DNA of 64,000 nucleotides from Theocolax elegans (Eukaryota; Arthropoda; Insecta; Hymenoptera; Cerocephalidae), in NCBI GenBank assembly GCA_026168455.1, contig CM047425.1, forward strand, positions 85,191,580 to 85,255,579, given 5' to 3'. Below the pieces are notes generated by a model that saw only the letters and a program-made list of their open reading frames with translations, ran no database searches and was not told where the DNA came from. The translations under genes were made by a program, and so were the position numbers. Positions 26,150-39,262 of this stretch are shown here, piece after piece. Within the stretch, counting starts at the first letter, position 1, and every line of letters begins with the position of its first letter.

Positions 26150-27731
26150 ACGGTCGTCCTACCCCTCCTTCCCCTTGACAACGGGTGCATTCTACGCGAG
26201 GGATGCACTAACGTACCAGACGAACGAAGATATAAAAAAATCCACGATTAACGAGCCGACAACGAGCCAACAACGAGGATGAGCGTTACTCGCCTGTGGC
26301 GAGTCTCACCCCGGCTACAAAGGCACACTCACACGCATATTCTAATCGGAACGAGCGCGCGATACATTCCGCTGAAATTCTCTGTGCCTGTAACCGCAAG
26401 GAGGGTCGTGCGTACACCCCCCGACTCTCGCTTACTCTTTTTGACGAAGCGCATTTGAGTGAGAGCAAGAGAGATTCAAGAGAAAAATGCATTCAACTAA
26501 TTTTTTTAATTATTTTTTTTTTCGCTCGGATTCTGGAGCTTCTCTTGTGTCTTTCTTACTCTTCTTCCTCTGTCTTTCTGTTTTTGTTCTCCAGAAGCGG
26601 CAAAAACGTTTCCTACCCACCCAAGTAGCGAGACGAGAGCCGTTTCTTTGACGTTGATCATCAACGCGAGAGGCAATTCGAAAAAAAATGGAGAGTCACT
26701 TTAGAGGATCAAGATACGAAACAAATTATCCATTGTGCTTATATGCTGCTTACCAAACGAATTATTCCGTCGTCGCTAAATTTACTAACGTTTTCTCACT
26801 CTTCCGAAGATATATAACGAAATTCTATATATAAATAATAATAATACACTTGATTCCTAGATACTATTGTTATACTTGCGGTATAATGCGTATTGATCAC
26901 GCTGTCCCAGTGCGCGGCAGGATTTTATATTTTTATCGAAAGGCCAGGGCCTAGTCGTTACGCGGCCACAGTTATTACGTGTACGTAAATATACATATAT
27001 ATGTGTACGTACGTATGCATATATATATGTATGTGTGTATATGTATGCATGTACATGCCTATACGAAAAATATACATAGATACTATTGATTTAGTGGAAT
27101 CGTACATAAGTATCGGTCAGACAGGTCACGTTTTTTTCTTGTCAATTGTACATACTAAGAGATATTCAAAGAACATTACGAATACTGCACACACACGCAC
27201 GCACGCGCATACACATGCACAGACACAGACACACACACACGAGCGATCGCGCGCGCTCTCACACACACACGAACCGAACAGACAGCTTTGGCTTCATCGA
27301 GAGCATATTCGACGAGTTGGGTTAATGATGGCGCGCGACGAATATTGCATAAGAAGAGAAAGAGAGGGAGAGGGAGGTGGTAAAATGCATTTTAATTACT
27401 CGTAGTATTTTGTATATTTGTAGATAATATTCTATGCGTTTGCTCTTCCAGACGATCTGTTACGCAGCAGTTCGTTGGGTACCGATTTGTCTCTTTCATT
27501 CGGGCTCTTTTTCTTTCTCTCGCTCGAAAAAATCGCGACGCTCTCTAAAGTCTCTTTTCTTTTATTTCACTTTTTTCTCGTTCTCAATAACACTTTTGTT
27601 TTAATACTGTATTTTTTCGAGCGGAGATACTTGCGAGAGGGAGCAGACCGGGGGAGGGAAAGAGAGGCGGAGTAAGAGAGAAAAAGTATTGTATAGAAAA
27701 ATGAAAATAAACATCAGCCCAATCGTACCGT
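26150..27731 (+). other. spitz 3' untranslated region (inferred)
   Basis: Starts after the TAA at 26147-26149. It includes a TATG/TA-rich stretch near 26985-27060 and a CA-repeat block near 27185-27270. An AATAAA at 27706-27711 is a plausible poly(A) signal, giving a 3' UTR of about 1.6 kb. Use of this site is inferred; a further AATAAA-rich stretch lies near 28590. Confidence 0.45.
27185..27270. repeat. CA-rich microsatellite in spitz 3' UTR
   Basis: Interrupted CACA/CGCA runs within the inferred spitz 3' UTR. Confidence 0.85.
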
Positions 27732-29827
27732 ACAGTTTATAAATAGTCGTTAGTTGTCGGAAGTTTAGCGAGACTAATTTAATTTAAAAGCAAAAAAGAT
27801 ATCAACCACATATTTCGTATTTTACTTGGTTCCTAATTTATTATACTATCATTATTGATGAATAATTATTAGATATATTATTAATTATTAATATTATTAT
27901 TCGTAACGGTAACAATGTCCTCTTCTTCGATAAGGACGCGCTTGTAATTCTAGAGAAGAGACAAAAAATATGTAATGGAGATGCGAGGCGCAATTGATAA
28001 AGGGGATTGAGTGCCTTTAATATATTGTATTCAATTTCTTATTGCGGAATTTATATTTTCACTGAAGATTAAGAAAATTGAGAAAAAATATACTGGAAGC
28101 TACACGGCAGAGGATCCGAAGTAACTATTAAAGCAAGACTATAGCGATTGTTGATTCATGTAAATTTTTTCATTATACATCATGCCTAGAACGCGTCAGT
28201 TGATAAATATCCTCTGAAAAGACATTTTTTATTCAATGCATAATATCTAGGAGACACGTGGAATTGTCAAGATGACGTTGCAATGGTACACGAGCCCCAA
28301 TAATTAATTTAAAGTAATAACGTGAAAAAGAGATAATATAGTTAAATGTGCGCGTGTGCATCCAAAAGAACGGAATAGAGCTTGTTGTATGCTTGTGCGG
28401 GTACGAATGTATGACATGCAGAGCCAGCGGTGGCCTTTGTTTTTCTAATCTACAATGCTTTCTATTGCCCTAACTTCAGTTTTTTTAAGTAACGCTCGAA
28501 TAATCGTAACCTGTAATACCGCATACGTTTATTAAAAGTAACACTTTTCTAGTATCCAAACCGACATTAACAAGACGATGCAAAACATAAATAATAAATA
28601 ATAAAAACAAAAAAATAAAAAAAAATTTACAAAAATATTATAGAAAATGGTATGGTATCCAGCCTACGTGTAATAGTTGACCAACTTATGTAGACAGTGG
28701 TGGCATTTTAATGCATCAGACAGCACCGTGCGTAATCATATAAGTTCGAAGGAGAGTAAATTCGTCACAGCTGAATTAGACTATTTGTGTATAGATTTAT
28801 GTCAAGTCTAAAATAACATTTAAATAACTCATTCTTCAAAAAAAAGATATATACATATATCTAGTCGGCGTTTAATTTAGATTTCTTTTCATTAAGATGA
28901 TTAAAAATAAAAATATCAAATATAGTTATTCTTGCCAGCGATTTTACCTCCTTCGTACCTCGATAAAGTTATATAAATTAGAAATTAACAAAGAAAGAAC
29001 ATCTGACTTTTTTCTTGTTGAAAAATTTTTGACACACGCGCATTATGATGGCGGATGGTTGGTACCCCGTCCCACATACTGATTTCCGTACTCGCGCGGT
29101 ACGCTGTCCGTTGTTAATGTACCAAAGAGACAACGTTGCTTAAAACTGATTCACGCGAGCGATTCAAGAAAACTAACGATGAAAAAATAGTTAATTAATA
29201 TCAAAGTTAAAGATGTGGATTAATAAATAACAAATCAAGAGTAATAATGTTAAATTTAATAAATCCCAAAGGAAACTGCTAAAATACGATTTAGCTAGAG
29301 GAATCACCGATCCAGCAATGTTATGACGATACATTGTTACATTATTTTTGTAAAAAAAAGACAATGAATACGTGAACAATGATGAAACACACTGCGAAGA
29401 TGACGAAAAATTTACATAAATGATACAGATATGTACATGTATTAACTCTAGCGTGCTCTGCCTATGGAAGCTTCAAAATATGTTGAATATTATTATTATT
29501 ATTATTATATTATTATTATTATTAATATTATTATTATTATATTTACTATTATCACATCATTCTTTTCACCATGTTCATTTATTATTATCATCATCATCAT
29601 TATCAAAACAGACATCTGTAATCTTGTTTCCCCCCAAAATGTTTAATAGCATAAATATTGAAATATCAAAATCATTTGTTTTTTTTTAATTTACCTTATT
29701 TATTTGCACTCGTTATGTATAAAAACTCTTTCCTTTATATATATAAAAAATATACATTATATATATAATAAAATAAATTTCATAATCGTAATTTTGCAAA
29801 ATTTAACATAAATTATAATAATCAGTT
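27732..29827. other. Intergenic, AT-rich
   Basis: No gene recognised between spitz and the minus-strand ICE1-like gene. A TTA/ATT trinucleotide run lies at about 29490-29600. ORFs over it are low-complexity Tyr/Ile/Leu strings and are not genes. The far end probably contains the ICE1-like 3' UTR. Confidence 0.6.
29490..29600. repeat. TTA/ATC trinucleotide repeat
   Basis: Runs of TTA/ATT then ATC, in intergenic DNA downstream of spitz. Confidence 0.85.
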
Positions 29828-32800
29828 TTATTTTAGTGATGACAAGTTATTTATAAACTGATGCCACCATTTACTATCTTGTTGTTTAAAGAAAGTATTT
29901 AATTTTTCTCTTGTAGCAGGGCGAATGTCTTTGTTTGACTGCCATTTTATCACAGTTTGAGCTACTTGTTCATACTTAAATTTACTAATACTTAGTAGAG
30001 AAGATAATACACCCTCTTGTAAATCATCTGAACCTATAAATTATGCAAATAATATTTGACAATGTTTGTATAAAAATTTTATAAAGTAAGAGAAAAAGTT
30101 TAGCAAGCGTACCAGCATTGACTGCGAGGATATCACAGAGTTGATCGATGATCTCACCAACACTGTTAGTTGAATCAGATGTTGGAAATGATCGCAATAT
30201 ATGACCTATAAAGTAAAAAGAGCTTACAGTAAACTATAAATAAAAATTATACTAAATAAGTTAATATTTTTCGAAACTTACCAAGTAAATTGAAGGCCTC
30301 GTACAATGACGGATGAGTTTGATTTACTATCATTTGATTTAATCCACCTTTAATAATATGTTCTAAGGACCATTTAGGTCCTAACTTTTTGCACAGTAAT
30401 AGTATCGCGGTATTAATGCCAGGTACATTTTCTATTAAACATAACGCAACATATAAAAAGTATAAACAAATAAATATTAGATTTATGTTACAAAAAGTAA
30501 GAGATTCTTTACCTTGTAAATTCTTTATAAGCTCTTCTTTAAAATCGTTAGTTATATATCCAGAATTTGGATATTCGTAATATGTAGAAAGTAACTTCCT
30601 CAAAGAACTAAGTTTAGCATAAGGTTGATTAACTTCTAGAGTCATAACTATATGCACTATAGTTTTTACTATGATATCTGAAAATGAATATAATAATCCT
30701 TGTTACACAACTGCGAACTTATATACTACACAATAAAATTTTTTATAGAAGTTTACCATTGTTAGAACTGTGTTTTGGAAGTATCTCAGGCCAGCACGTT
30801 AAAGCAACATAAATAATGTTTATGGCTCGTATATTTAAACAGTAAAGAGCGTCGCAACAAAAAATTCGTACTTTTTCTCTGTCTTTTTTTATTTTATTTA
30901 AAACAACCAGTATCCGAAAAAGCCTCTCCACAATTTGTACCTGGAATGATAAATAAAAGTTTATTTGTTATGAATTTTTAAGTGTCTAATTTATCTATAT
31001 AATTTTATTTATGACATTACAAACCTGTTGAGCAGGGCAAAGTCTAAAAAGTTTATACTGGATTCCTTTTATAATCAAATCACTAAATCCTAAAAATTCC
31101 TTATCAATACTTAAAATTAATGTCACAAGCTTTTGCTCTGTTCTAGTCATCATTGGAGCAGGTGGTGTATGTGATTTATCAAATTGTTCCAGTTCATCAT
31201 TACATTTTTCAATTGCATAGTCAATAATATATCTAAATATTATGAATTATTTTATTTTTACACTGTTTTTACTATATATTTATACATGTTTTTAAATTAA
31301 AATAACATACTTACACTGCAATTGTCCTAAAGTTTTGAGAACTAATGAGATTCATTCTAACTTGTGAATTTAATTCTTTTGTCCACTTATCTGTCGACAT
31401 TAGTACCCTGAGTTGTTTATAAATAAATTTTTCTAAAAATATTTTACATTTAATAAATTAAATACCTTTCTAGATAAGCATAGTAAAAGAATTAATAAAA
31501 TGTTTTTAATTAACATAATTACGTGATTTTTTTAAATCCTCAATACGTTTTGTAGTTTTATATACTTTTCTGTCTGCTGGTTTCGTTATATATTCTGTTA
31601 AATATGATACTATTGTTGAATTTGATATGTCACAAGCTGTTTTGTTAGAAAGTAGTAATTTATTTTCTACTTTTAATTTTCTTTGCCTAGGAGTTTGTTT
31701 ATTAATTACTACTTGTCGAGATCTTAATTCTCTAACTGGACTTTTCTCTTCATTATCTATGCTGTTTAATTTTCTTTTGCATCCTCTTTTTCCAAGATAT
31801 TTTACTTTTGATACATCTAAAATAAAATAATAAATTTTATTTATTATTAAAGAATAAGTTTTAAAATATTATATAGATTAAATTATTACTATTTTTGTAT
31901 AATCAAATGCATATACCATTAGAATCAGAATCATGAATACTTAGTGAACTTATTGGATCACACGAAGAATTTAAGTCTGAAATCTCTTCTTCACTATTGT
32001 TAATCTTAATACTGTCAATGGAATCTATACTTGTATTATTGATTAATAGATCTGTGAAACTATCTTTTTTAAATAAATTTTCTTTACTTAGAGTTGATGT
32101 ACTAATATTTGACTCATTTGATATGAGATTTTTGAAAGATACAGATTCTACTAAATTGTTTGGTTTTATTTTTAATGTACAAAAATTTTTGCTTTCAGGC
32201 TTGTGACATACATTCATTTGTTCTATGATAGATGAAACTTTATCATTAGTTTCTACTTGTTGCTGGGTTGTTGTCACATTAATTTTCTTAATTAATTTTT
32301 CATTAGTAATGTCATTTTTTAAATCAAACTTTTGTACAATGTCATAAATTTTTGGTGTATGAGCAATTCGTTTTCTTTTACCTGGTGTGTAAATTGGTGT
32401 ATTATCAATTGATTTATTAACATCACTCATTAAATCAATGCTTGAGCTAACTAATACTGTATCATCAATTTCAGAAACAGAAGTCTGTATTTTATTCAGA
32501 GTAGATTTAGCATTTTTCTTTACATTTCGAATATTTGATAATAAGGCTTTTCTACTTGTTGGTCGTGATGTTTTTTGATCACTTACACTTGCCCTTCTAC
32601 ATCTTTTCATAGATATAGAATCATCTGATAAAATACTATTGTTAGAATCATCACACTTTTCACAAACAGATCCAAATAATAAACAAACATTACATTCTGA
32701 TGGTTTAGCTAATGAAATATTTTCATTTAATGTGTTTTTATCTTTAATGATACCAAGTTCATTTTCATAACTTTGAACACGTGAATAGGTTTTGCTATCT

Positions 32801-35800
32801 TTGACTACTTCAGTAACTGCTTCTTTACAGCCACCAAAATCTGCTGTGATTCCAGGCAACCTATGACAATTGTTAATGTTACTTATTTTGGCAGTGAAAT
32901 GAGTCAGTACTTTGTCACTTTTTTCTTGCTCAATACCATTAAGAAAACAACTGCTATTTAATGCAGAACTATTCTCTGACGTCATGAAAGATGTACTATC
33001 TTTTACTAAAATACTATTATTAGCTGTATTTTCTTTTACTACTTTAGTAATTTCTTCTAAAGGTAAACTTTTATTTATATTAAAACTATCATTAGATGAT
33101 TGATGAGTAATATGACTTTCTATAAATTCCTCATTATTAGAAATACACATGTCGTTCCAATTTTTTACACTTTCTACACTTACATTTACTATATGACTAC
33201 TGTTTAAACTATTGTCTTTGGTAACAAAGTTGACTTCATTTGCACGTTCTTTTTCTTTTATTACATTATCAGATACTTCTGACGTATGTATTTCATACGG
33301 TATCAAATCTGCTGTATCACTAGATAATTTTTTTATTAAAATATTATTCTCATAATTATTACCAGTTGCTTGTTCAAGGGCATCTTTATGATTATTTTCT
33401 AATTCTATTCCATTAATATTAAGATCAGTATTAGATAATTTAAGAGGTATTGAATTTCTTTCCAGAATTGTAACACTTGAAGAATTTGATTGATTATCAT
33501 TTTCTGTGAGTTCACTTCGTTTAAGAACTTCACAAGATTTTTCCAAATAATTTACAATTGCTTCATCATTATTCTTATTATTTACTATACCTACTTCTTC
33601 TAAATCAGATATAAAATTACTGTTTGATGTAGTTGTTAAAATACTTGCATTATCCATACTATTCTTTTCTTTTGTTTTAATATTTTCTTTATTGGTTATT
33701 GCATTATTACATTTATCATTACTAAATTTATTATAAAATGATTGATGAGGTAAATTGTTTTCTAAATTAACATTTTCTACAGCTTTTTTTTCATAAACTT
33801 TAGATTCTTCTGCATTTAAAATATTTACATTTTTCATATTAACTGTCTTAAAGTTCACTGCAACTTCTTTTTCATTTTCTAGCTTTGAACTTATATCATC
33901 ACTTTTTCTTTGTTTATGAGAAACAGCTTTAGTTTCAGAAACAGTAAGTAAATAGGAAGTAGATGGTTTATTTAATAAACCATGATTATCGTATAAGTTT
34001 TTATTTTCTTCATTTGTTTTAGTATCCTTTAGTTCCTTTGTTAAGTCCATTGTATTTGTAGAGTGCTTATTAATTTCTATCTGTTCAGGTAAATTAAATA
34101 CTTGATCTTGTTTCTTTGCATCTATTTCTCTACAATAATAATCTCCTTTATTTGAAGCGTTATTACTATTTTTCAATGGCACAATTGTTTCTTGAGACCG
34201 ACTAACACATTGTTGAACAGAATTATTTGATTGCATTTCTATCTTCCACTTACCTTTATTTACATTTTTCTTTTCTTTCAATGAAATACTTTTACTATGT
34301 TGATTTAGACGTTTTATTTTATGTTTTTCACGTTTCTTAGTTTTATATAATTTATCTTCATTAGGCAGCTGCACAATAAATTTAATATTTTTTGAAGAAC
34401 AACAATTTTGATGACAGCAAGCACTATCCTTCTTATTTTTCTTCTTTTTCATTAACATTTCTAATTTTCTTATTTTCCTGGACAGTTTATCAATTTCCAT
34501 AAATGAACAACTATTTGACTCTTCAAGTGTTTTTATTGTATGGTTGCTTTTTTTGTTAATAATCAAAGGTGCAACAAGTCTTTTGTCATCAATTAATGGA
34601 ATAGGTGGATCTGGGACATCAATTGCTTCATTAATTGAATCTGTTTGATCGACGATGTGACTTGCAGTAATTGCTTTAGCTATATTAATAATAAAATAAA
34701 TATTTGTAATAATATAAAAATGCAAAACATACACAAAATTTTAAGTTTAAAAATATTTACTTGGAGAATTTGGCGGTGATAAATGTTCAGACAAAAATGG
34801 TGGACGTGATGACATTATTTTTAGAATTTGATCTACAGGAGCTGGATCGACATGTCCTTTACATTTAGAACAAAATATTGAAAATGGCTCTTTCTTTTCT
34901 TTACTATTAACATTAGTATCATTAGTCATTATACTTTTATCCCTCATTTGTGGTTTCTTAGGTGTACAAGTATTTATAGGATCAGTATTCATTGAAACAT
35001 CTTGCATTTTAGGACCTAAATTGGTGTTAAATACATAACATAATTAAATTATTTAATTACAATAATTTAGTACTACAAACTATCATTACAGTACTTTACT
35101 TACTAACTGTTTGACTTGATTGTTGTTTTAATTCTACAGCAGTTTTTAATTTTTTTACTAGTTTAATATCATTTTGGAAGTTTTTCTTTTCTTCTATAAA
35201 AAAAACAGTTTCAATGCAGTAGAAATACAATTATATATGGTATTAATTTAGTTGTAAAAATTATTAATAATTGTATTACAAACTAATGCATTTACATAAA
35301 TGTTAAATACCATATAATTTTAGAAATAAAACATACTGTACCTTCCAATACTTTACACTGTTCTTCGATACTTTCAATTTTAAAAACCAACTGATTTATA
35401 TGTTTCTCATTTTCTTGCAATTTAATTTGTTGTTTCTCATTCAATATTTTGTAGCTCTCAATGGATTGTTTATTATCAGTACTTTCCTTTAAAAATTAAA
35501 TTAAAACTAATAAAATTGTTTATTTAGTATAATGTAAATTAGTTTTTAGTAATATTGCAATTATTTTACCAATTCAAGTCGAGCTAATTTCTCCATTGTA
35601 ATATTATATTTATTTAGAATATCTTGTTTTTCAACTTTTGCTACTGACAATTCTTCATTCAAGTTATCGCATTCTTTCATCTTATCATTGTACTGCCTTA
35701 TTAAAGTGCTAAAAGGTTGAATTTTAATATTAATTATCAAATTAATAATCAAATTAAACAATAAGTTAAACTTATGAGTATAAAAACTACTTACTCTGCT

Positions 35801-36040
35801 TTGTTCATTTTTAATTTAATCAACTTCATAGTGTCTTTATAGTCCTGTATGCTTTTGCTCATTTTCTGTTCTTCCTCCTGTAAACATACCAATATTTTAA
35901 TATTTTTACATCTTTTCTTTTACTTAAGTATATCGTATCTTAAAAAAGTTCAAAGTCAATCGACTAAACTGTAAAGGGCATTTGTATAAACTTACACGTG
36001 CTTGTCCGCATTCCTCTTCTATTTTCAATTTGTTTTCCAT
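29828..36040 (-). CDS. Probable little elongation complex subunit 1 (ICE1-like)
   Basis: Fifteen exons join in phase to 1645 aa: 35996-36040, 35795-35877, 35570-35708, 35342-35486, 35104-35193, 34761-35015, 31917-34679, 31523-31816, 31315-31432, 31025-31232, 30757-30940, 30513-30677, 30282-30431, 30113-30205, 29828-30033. The start is the ATG in exon 1 (MENKLKIEEECGQAR). Residues 1-165 are coiled-coil-like, rich in Lys/Glu. Exon 6 has a small CSKCKGHVDP motif and Pro-rich SPPNSPS. Exon 7 is 921 codons of Asn/Ser/Lys-rich disordered sequence with basic patches. Exons 9-15 encode a helical C-terminal region (for example EQKLVTLILSIDKEFL, VRIFCCDALYCLNIRAINI, LLLCKKLGPKWSLEHIIKGG). Coiled coil, long disordered middle and conserved helical end match ICE1, scaffold for ELL/ICE2 in snRNA transcription by Pol II. 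That assignment is from architecture and partial recall, so another nuclear scaffold remains possible; the gene itself is secure. Confidence 0.7.
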
Positions 36041-37575
36041 TTTTAATTCTTAATAATCAATTAAAAGAAAATTCACACAACTTATGTTTTATCAATAAGC
36101 GTTAAACGTTCATTTTTTCTGAATCAACTAAATAAATGGGTATCGAAACCCAAAACCGTAAGCGGTATAAACAACCTCATGCTCTTTTCGGCGAATTTCT
36201 TTCGGAAACAAGAAAGTAAGGGTGCGTTTTCAACGCAACAAATTCGCAGCGATTTTCTATATTTTTTTCTTCCTCGGTGCGTGAGTGTTAAGAGTATGTT
36301 CCCGGTTCCCGCTACCAATTTTATATACATATATATATATTATATATTATTATATATAATATTAGAGTGTGCATGAGACCAACCCAGCCTAAAAAATGCG
36401 AATCAAGCAATCAAAAATATGCTACTTAATTGAAAGATATTAATCAGCTTATTTATTAACATAATTTACGTTACATAATTTACACAATTAACATCATGAA
36501 TAGCTGAGTTCAGTATTTTAAACAAAAATTAAAATTGTAAAAATCGATTTAGCAAACACGTTTATACTTTATTATATATTCGAGAGTCGAGACGCGATTT
36601 TTTTTCAAGATACTTTAAAAGATGAATCACGAGCTCTTTTAATTTGCTTGTGAAGAAAATGTAATGATTAATTTAAATCAAACATATTAGTTCCCGATTG
36701 TGAAGTATCAAGAAAACGCATATTATAAGTCATACAATAATGGCGCTTTTTTTACACGATGTGCAGTAAGTACTCTTGATTTAGATTGGGAAGATCGATA
36801 AATTTTCAACAATCATTATTACACTTGATTTAATTTGCTCAACAATCAAATTTAATTGTAAATTAATATTTAATAAAGAAAATTTAATATTATCCGGTTA
36901 TCGAGGTAATAAGACACTGATAGTCGTCAACGGCCCATGATCGTTTTGCCGGGAAAATTTGAGTTTGTGAAAATAGATAACGTAATCTCTTTAATGACTA
37001 ATTATAGTAATTCAAACGAATCAAATGCTATTTTTATTATACCATTATTGTATGATATACATTATGATATGACTTATAGACGGTTTCTAAATATTCTTTA
37101 CAATCGATGTTTTATTATCCATTACATTTTCTTTTTGAACAAATTAACGGAGGTCATCATTCATCTTTTAATGGTCTGAGCAAATTAATAAAGACACTAT
37201 TTTTTGTACTTATGTATTCATAGATTAACATTCGCAAAATCAATTTTTACTTTTTAGTTTTTTTCAAATCTTCTGAGTATATTTTTGATTGCCCGATTAC
37301 AGGCTATAGCTGGAACATGAACATAATGGAGAAAACAAATCTATACATATATATATGTATGTATATATATATATATATATAGTATCAATTTGTCCTGCAT
37401 GAAAATGCATCCTAAAAATCACGTGTACCCCGACGATCAGTAGTTCAGTACTGCGATCAGCGATTAGTATTCGGCACAGAGCATACTTCACTCAGCTCTA
37501 TATTTGTGTATATAAGAATTGTAAAGAAAATTCTATTGAAAAATATATAAATAAGTTCTACAGTGTTTTAAGAAA
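36041..37575. promoter_or_regulatory. Head-to-head intergenic region, ICE1-like gene and mL28
   Basis: The ICE1-like gene starts leftward at 36040 and mL28 rightward at 37576, so this 1.5-kb gap holds both promoters. It is AT-rich, with TA microsatellites near 36320-36360 and 37340-37385. Nearer each gene there are slightly less AT-rich patches (36120-36310 and 37390-37500). No core promoter motif was assigned with confidence. Confidence 0.5.
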
Positions 37576-38931
37576 ATGGCATCCGCTTCAAAGGCAATTG
37601 GAAACGTATGCTGTTATTATTTATTCTACTAAATCTCTTCAGTCAATTATTTCTATATTTTAAACAAAGATTTTTTCGACATAACCTTAGCATATCCTAA
37701 TTAATTCTTAAATAAACTATAAACAAATGACTTAGATTATTGTGTTTCTTCAAATTATGAATGTGTACTCTTTTGCAGAAAATGTATAAATTTACCAAAC
37801 CTACTCGTTGGACGAGTGGAATAGGTGCTGAGTTACCGGAAGAGTATAAAAAGTTTTGGAGAGAATGGAAAATTGAACGTCCTGAACCAGTTCACTATAT
37901 TCCAAAACAAGGCAAATATGAACTAGCAGAAGATGGTTGCACGGTGTAATTATTGAATCATTAAACTGATTATTGCATTAGAACAAAATAAGTATATTAA
38001 TATTGTTTTCAGAATTCCTGTACAAAATATTCCAATTCCTCTCAAGTATCCAAAGGAACTTGATCAAGGTCTTTGGGGAGGAGAAGCAGTCGTTCAAGGC
38101 TTTATCAAGAAACATAGATATTATCGTAGACAACCTACATTTTGGGTACCATTTATTATGAAATCTGTTGTATATAGTGAAGTACTTAACAAACATTTTA
38201 GTACATTTGTAACAAGAAGGGCTTTAAATTTAATATACGAACATTATGGACTTGATCACTATTTGTTAAAGGTAGCAAATTTTTATTTTAAATTATGTTA
38301 TAATAGATCTTTTTTGTTAACAATAAATTATGTTTATTTTTAGACTAAAGCTTGTGATCTCAAATCATTACTAGCTCTTGGGTTAAAACGACAAATACTC
38401 ATTAGTTTATACGATAAAACGTTATATCCTGATGATCCTGTTAAACATGAAGATGTTTATGAAAGATATAAACATTATTTAGAATCAGTAAGTTTATGTG
38501 CAATTCAAATTTGATTGTTTAATCTAAGTTGTTTTATTAGACTGTTTATTAGAAAAATATTTATTAATATACTTAAAAATGACATTTTTGTGCAGTATAC
38601 AAGAGAAGAAATTGAGTGGTATGGTTTAACTTATAAAGAGGCATGTAGTAAGTTAATACGAATTAAAACTGAAGCCATAATAAAGCCTGTACCATTAAAA
38701 TTTAAATTAAGAGAAGCATTGATTGAGCAACTTAAACAAGAGAATGCTGTTGAAGAAGATAAAACTGAAAGGTTTGTTACAATTTAACTCAACACTACAA
38801 ATTAATGGTCACTTTTATTTTTATTCACCATTATTAATTTTTGTTTATTAAAAATTAGCAGTTCATGGTTATCTAAAATCAATCCATTTGGGAAAAGCAG
38901 TACTAGTGATAGCACTTCATCAACCTCTTAA
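37576..38931 (+). CDS. mRpL28: Mitochondrial large ribosomal subunit protein mL28
   Basis: Six exons (37576-37605, 37779-37945, 38013-38271, 38344-38487, 38596-38771, 38859-38931) join in frame to 282 aa. Diagnostic stretches: PEPVHYIPKQGKYEL, IPIPLKYPKELDQGLWGGE, the YSEVLNKHFSTFVTRRALNLI segment, YGLDHYLLKT, and EWYGLTYKEACSKL. These follow the order and spacing of metazoan MRPL28 (human about 256 aa). It is a structural protein of the mitochondrial 39S ribosomal subunit. The first exon is only ten codons (MASASKAIGN), with poor similarity expected there. The C-terminus is Ser/Thr-rich and less conserved. AATAAA at 38959-38964 is a likely poly(A) signal. It converges with the phosphorylase kinase gene, whose stop lies about 330 bp away. 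Confidence 0.95.
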
Positions 38932-39262
38932 AAGGAACTGAAAATTAAGTGAATTTTGAATAAATAAACTTTTTAACATATTTGTAAATAAAAGTAGGAA
39001 AAAACAAAGTTTGTTTAAATGAAATATTAAATATTGTTTCAAATATTTTTATCAACAATAAAAGTGTATAAATTTATTGTACAATAATATGTACTTATGT
39101 TTGATTATTTTAACATTGAATCTCTTACTGCATTATAACAGCACTTTACGATTAAACGAGTCGAAAAAATATTGATAATAAAACCTATTGTACTAATATA
39201 ACATCAAAAAACAATTAAATATAAAGATATAATAAAAATACTAATAATGATCGACTATACTG
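38932..39262. terminator. Convergent 3' ends of mL28 and phosphorylase kinase alpha
   Basis: AT-rich gap of about 330 bp between two facing stop codons. It has AATAAA on the plus strand at 38959 and TTTATT (AATAAA on the minus strand) near 39072, so the two 3' UTRs may nearly meet or overlap. Confidence 0.5.
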
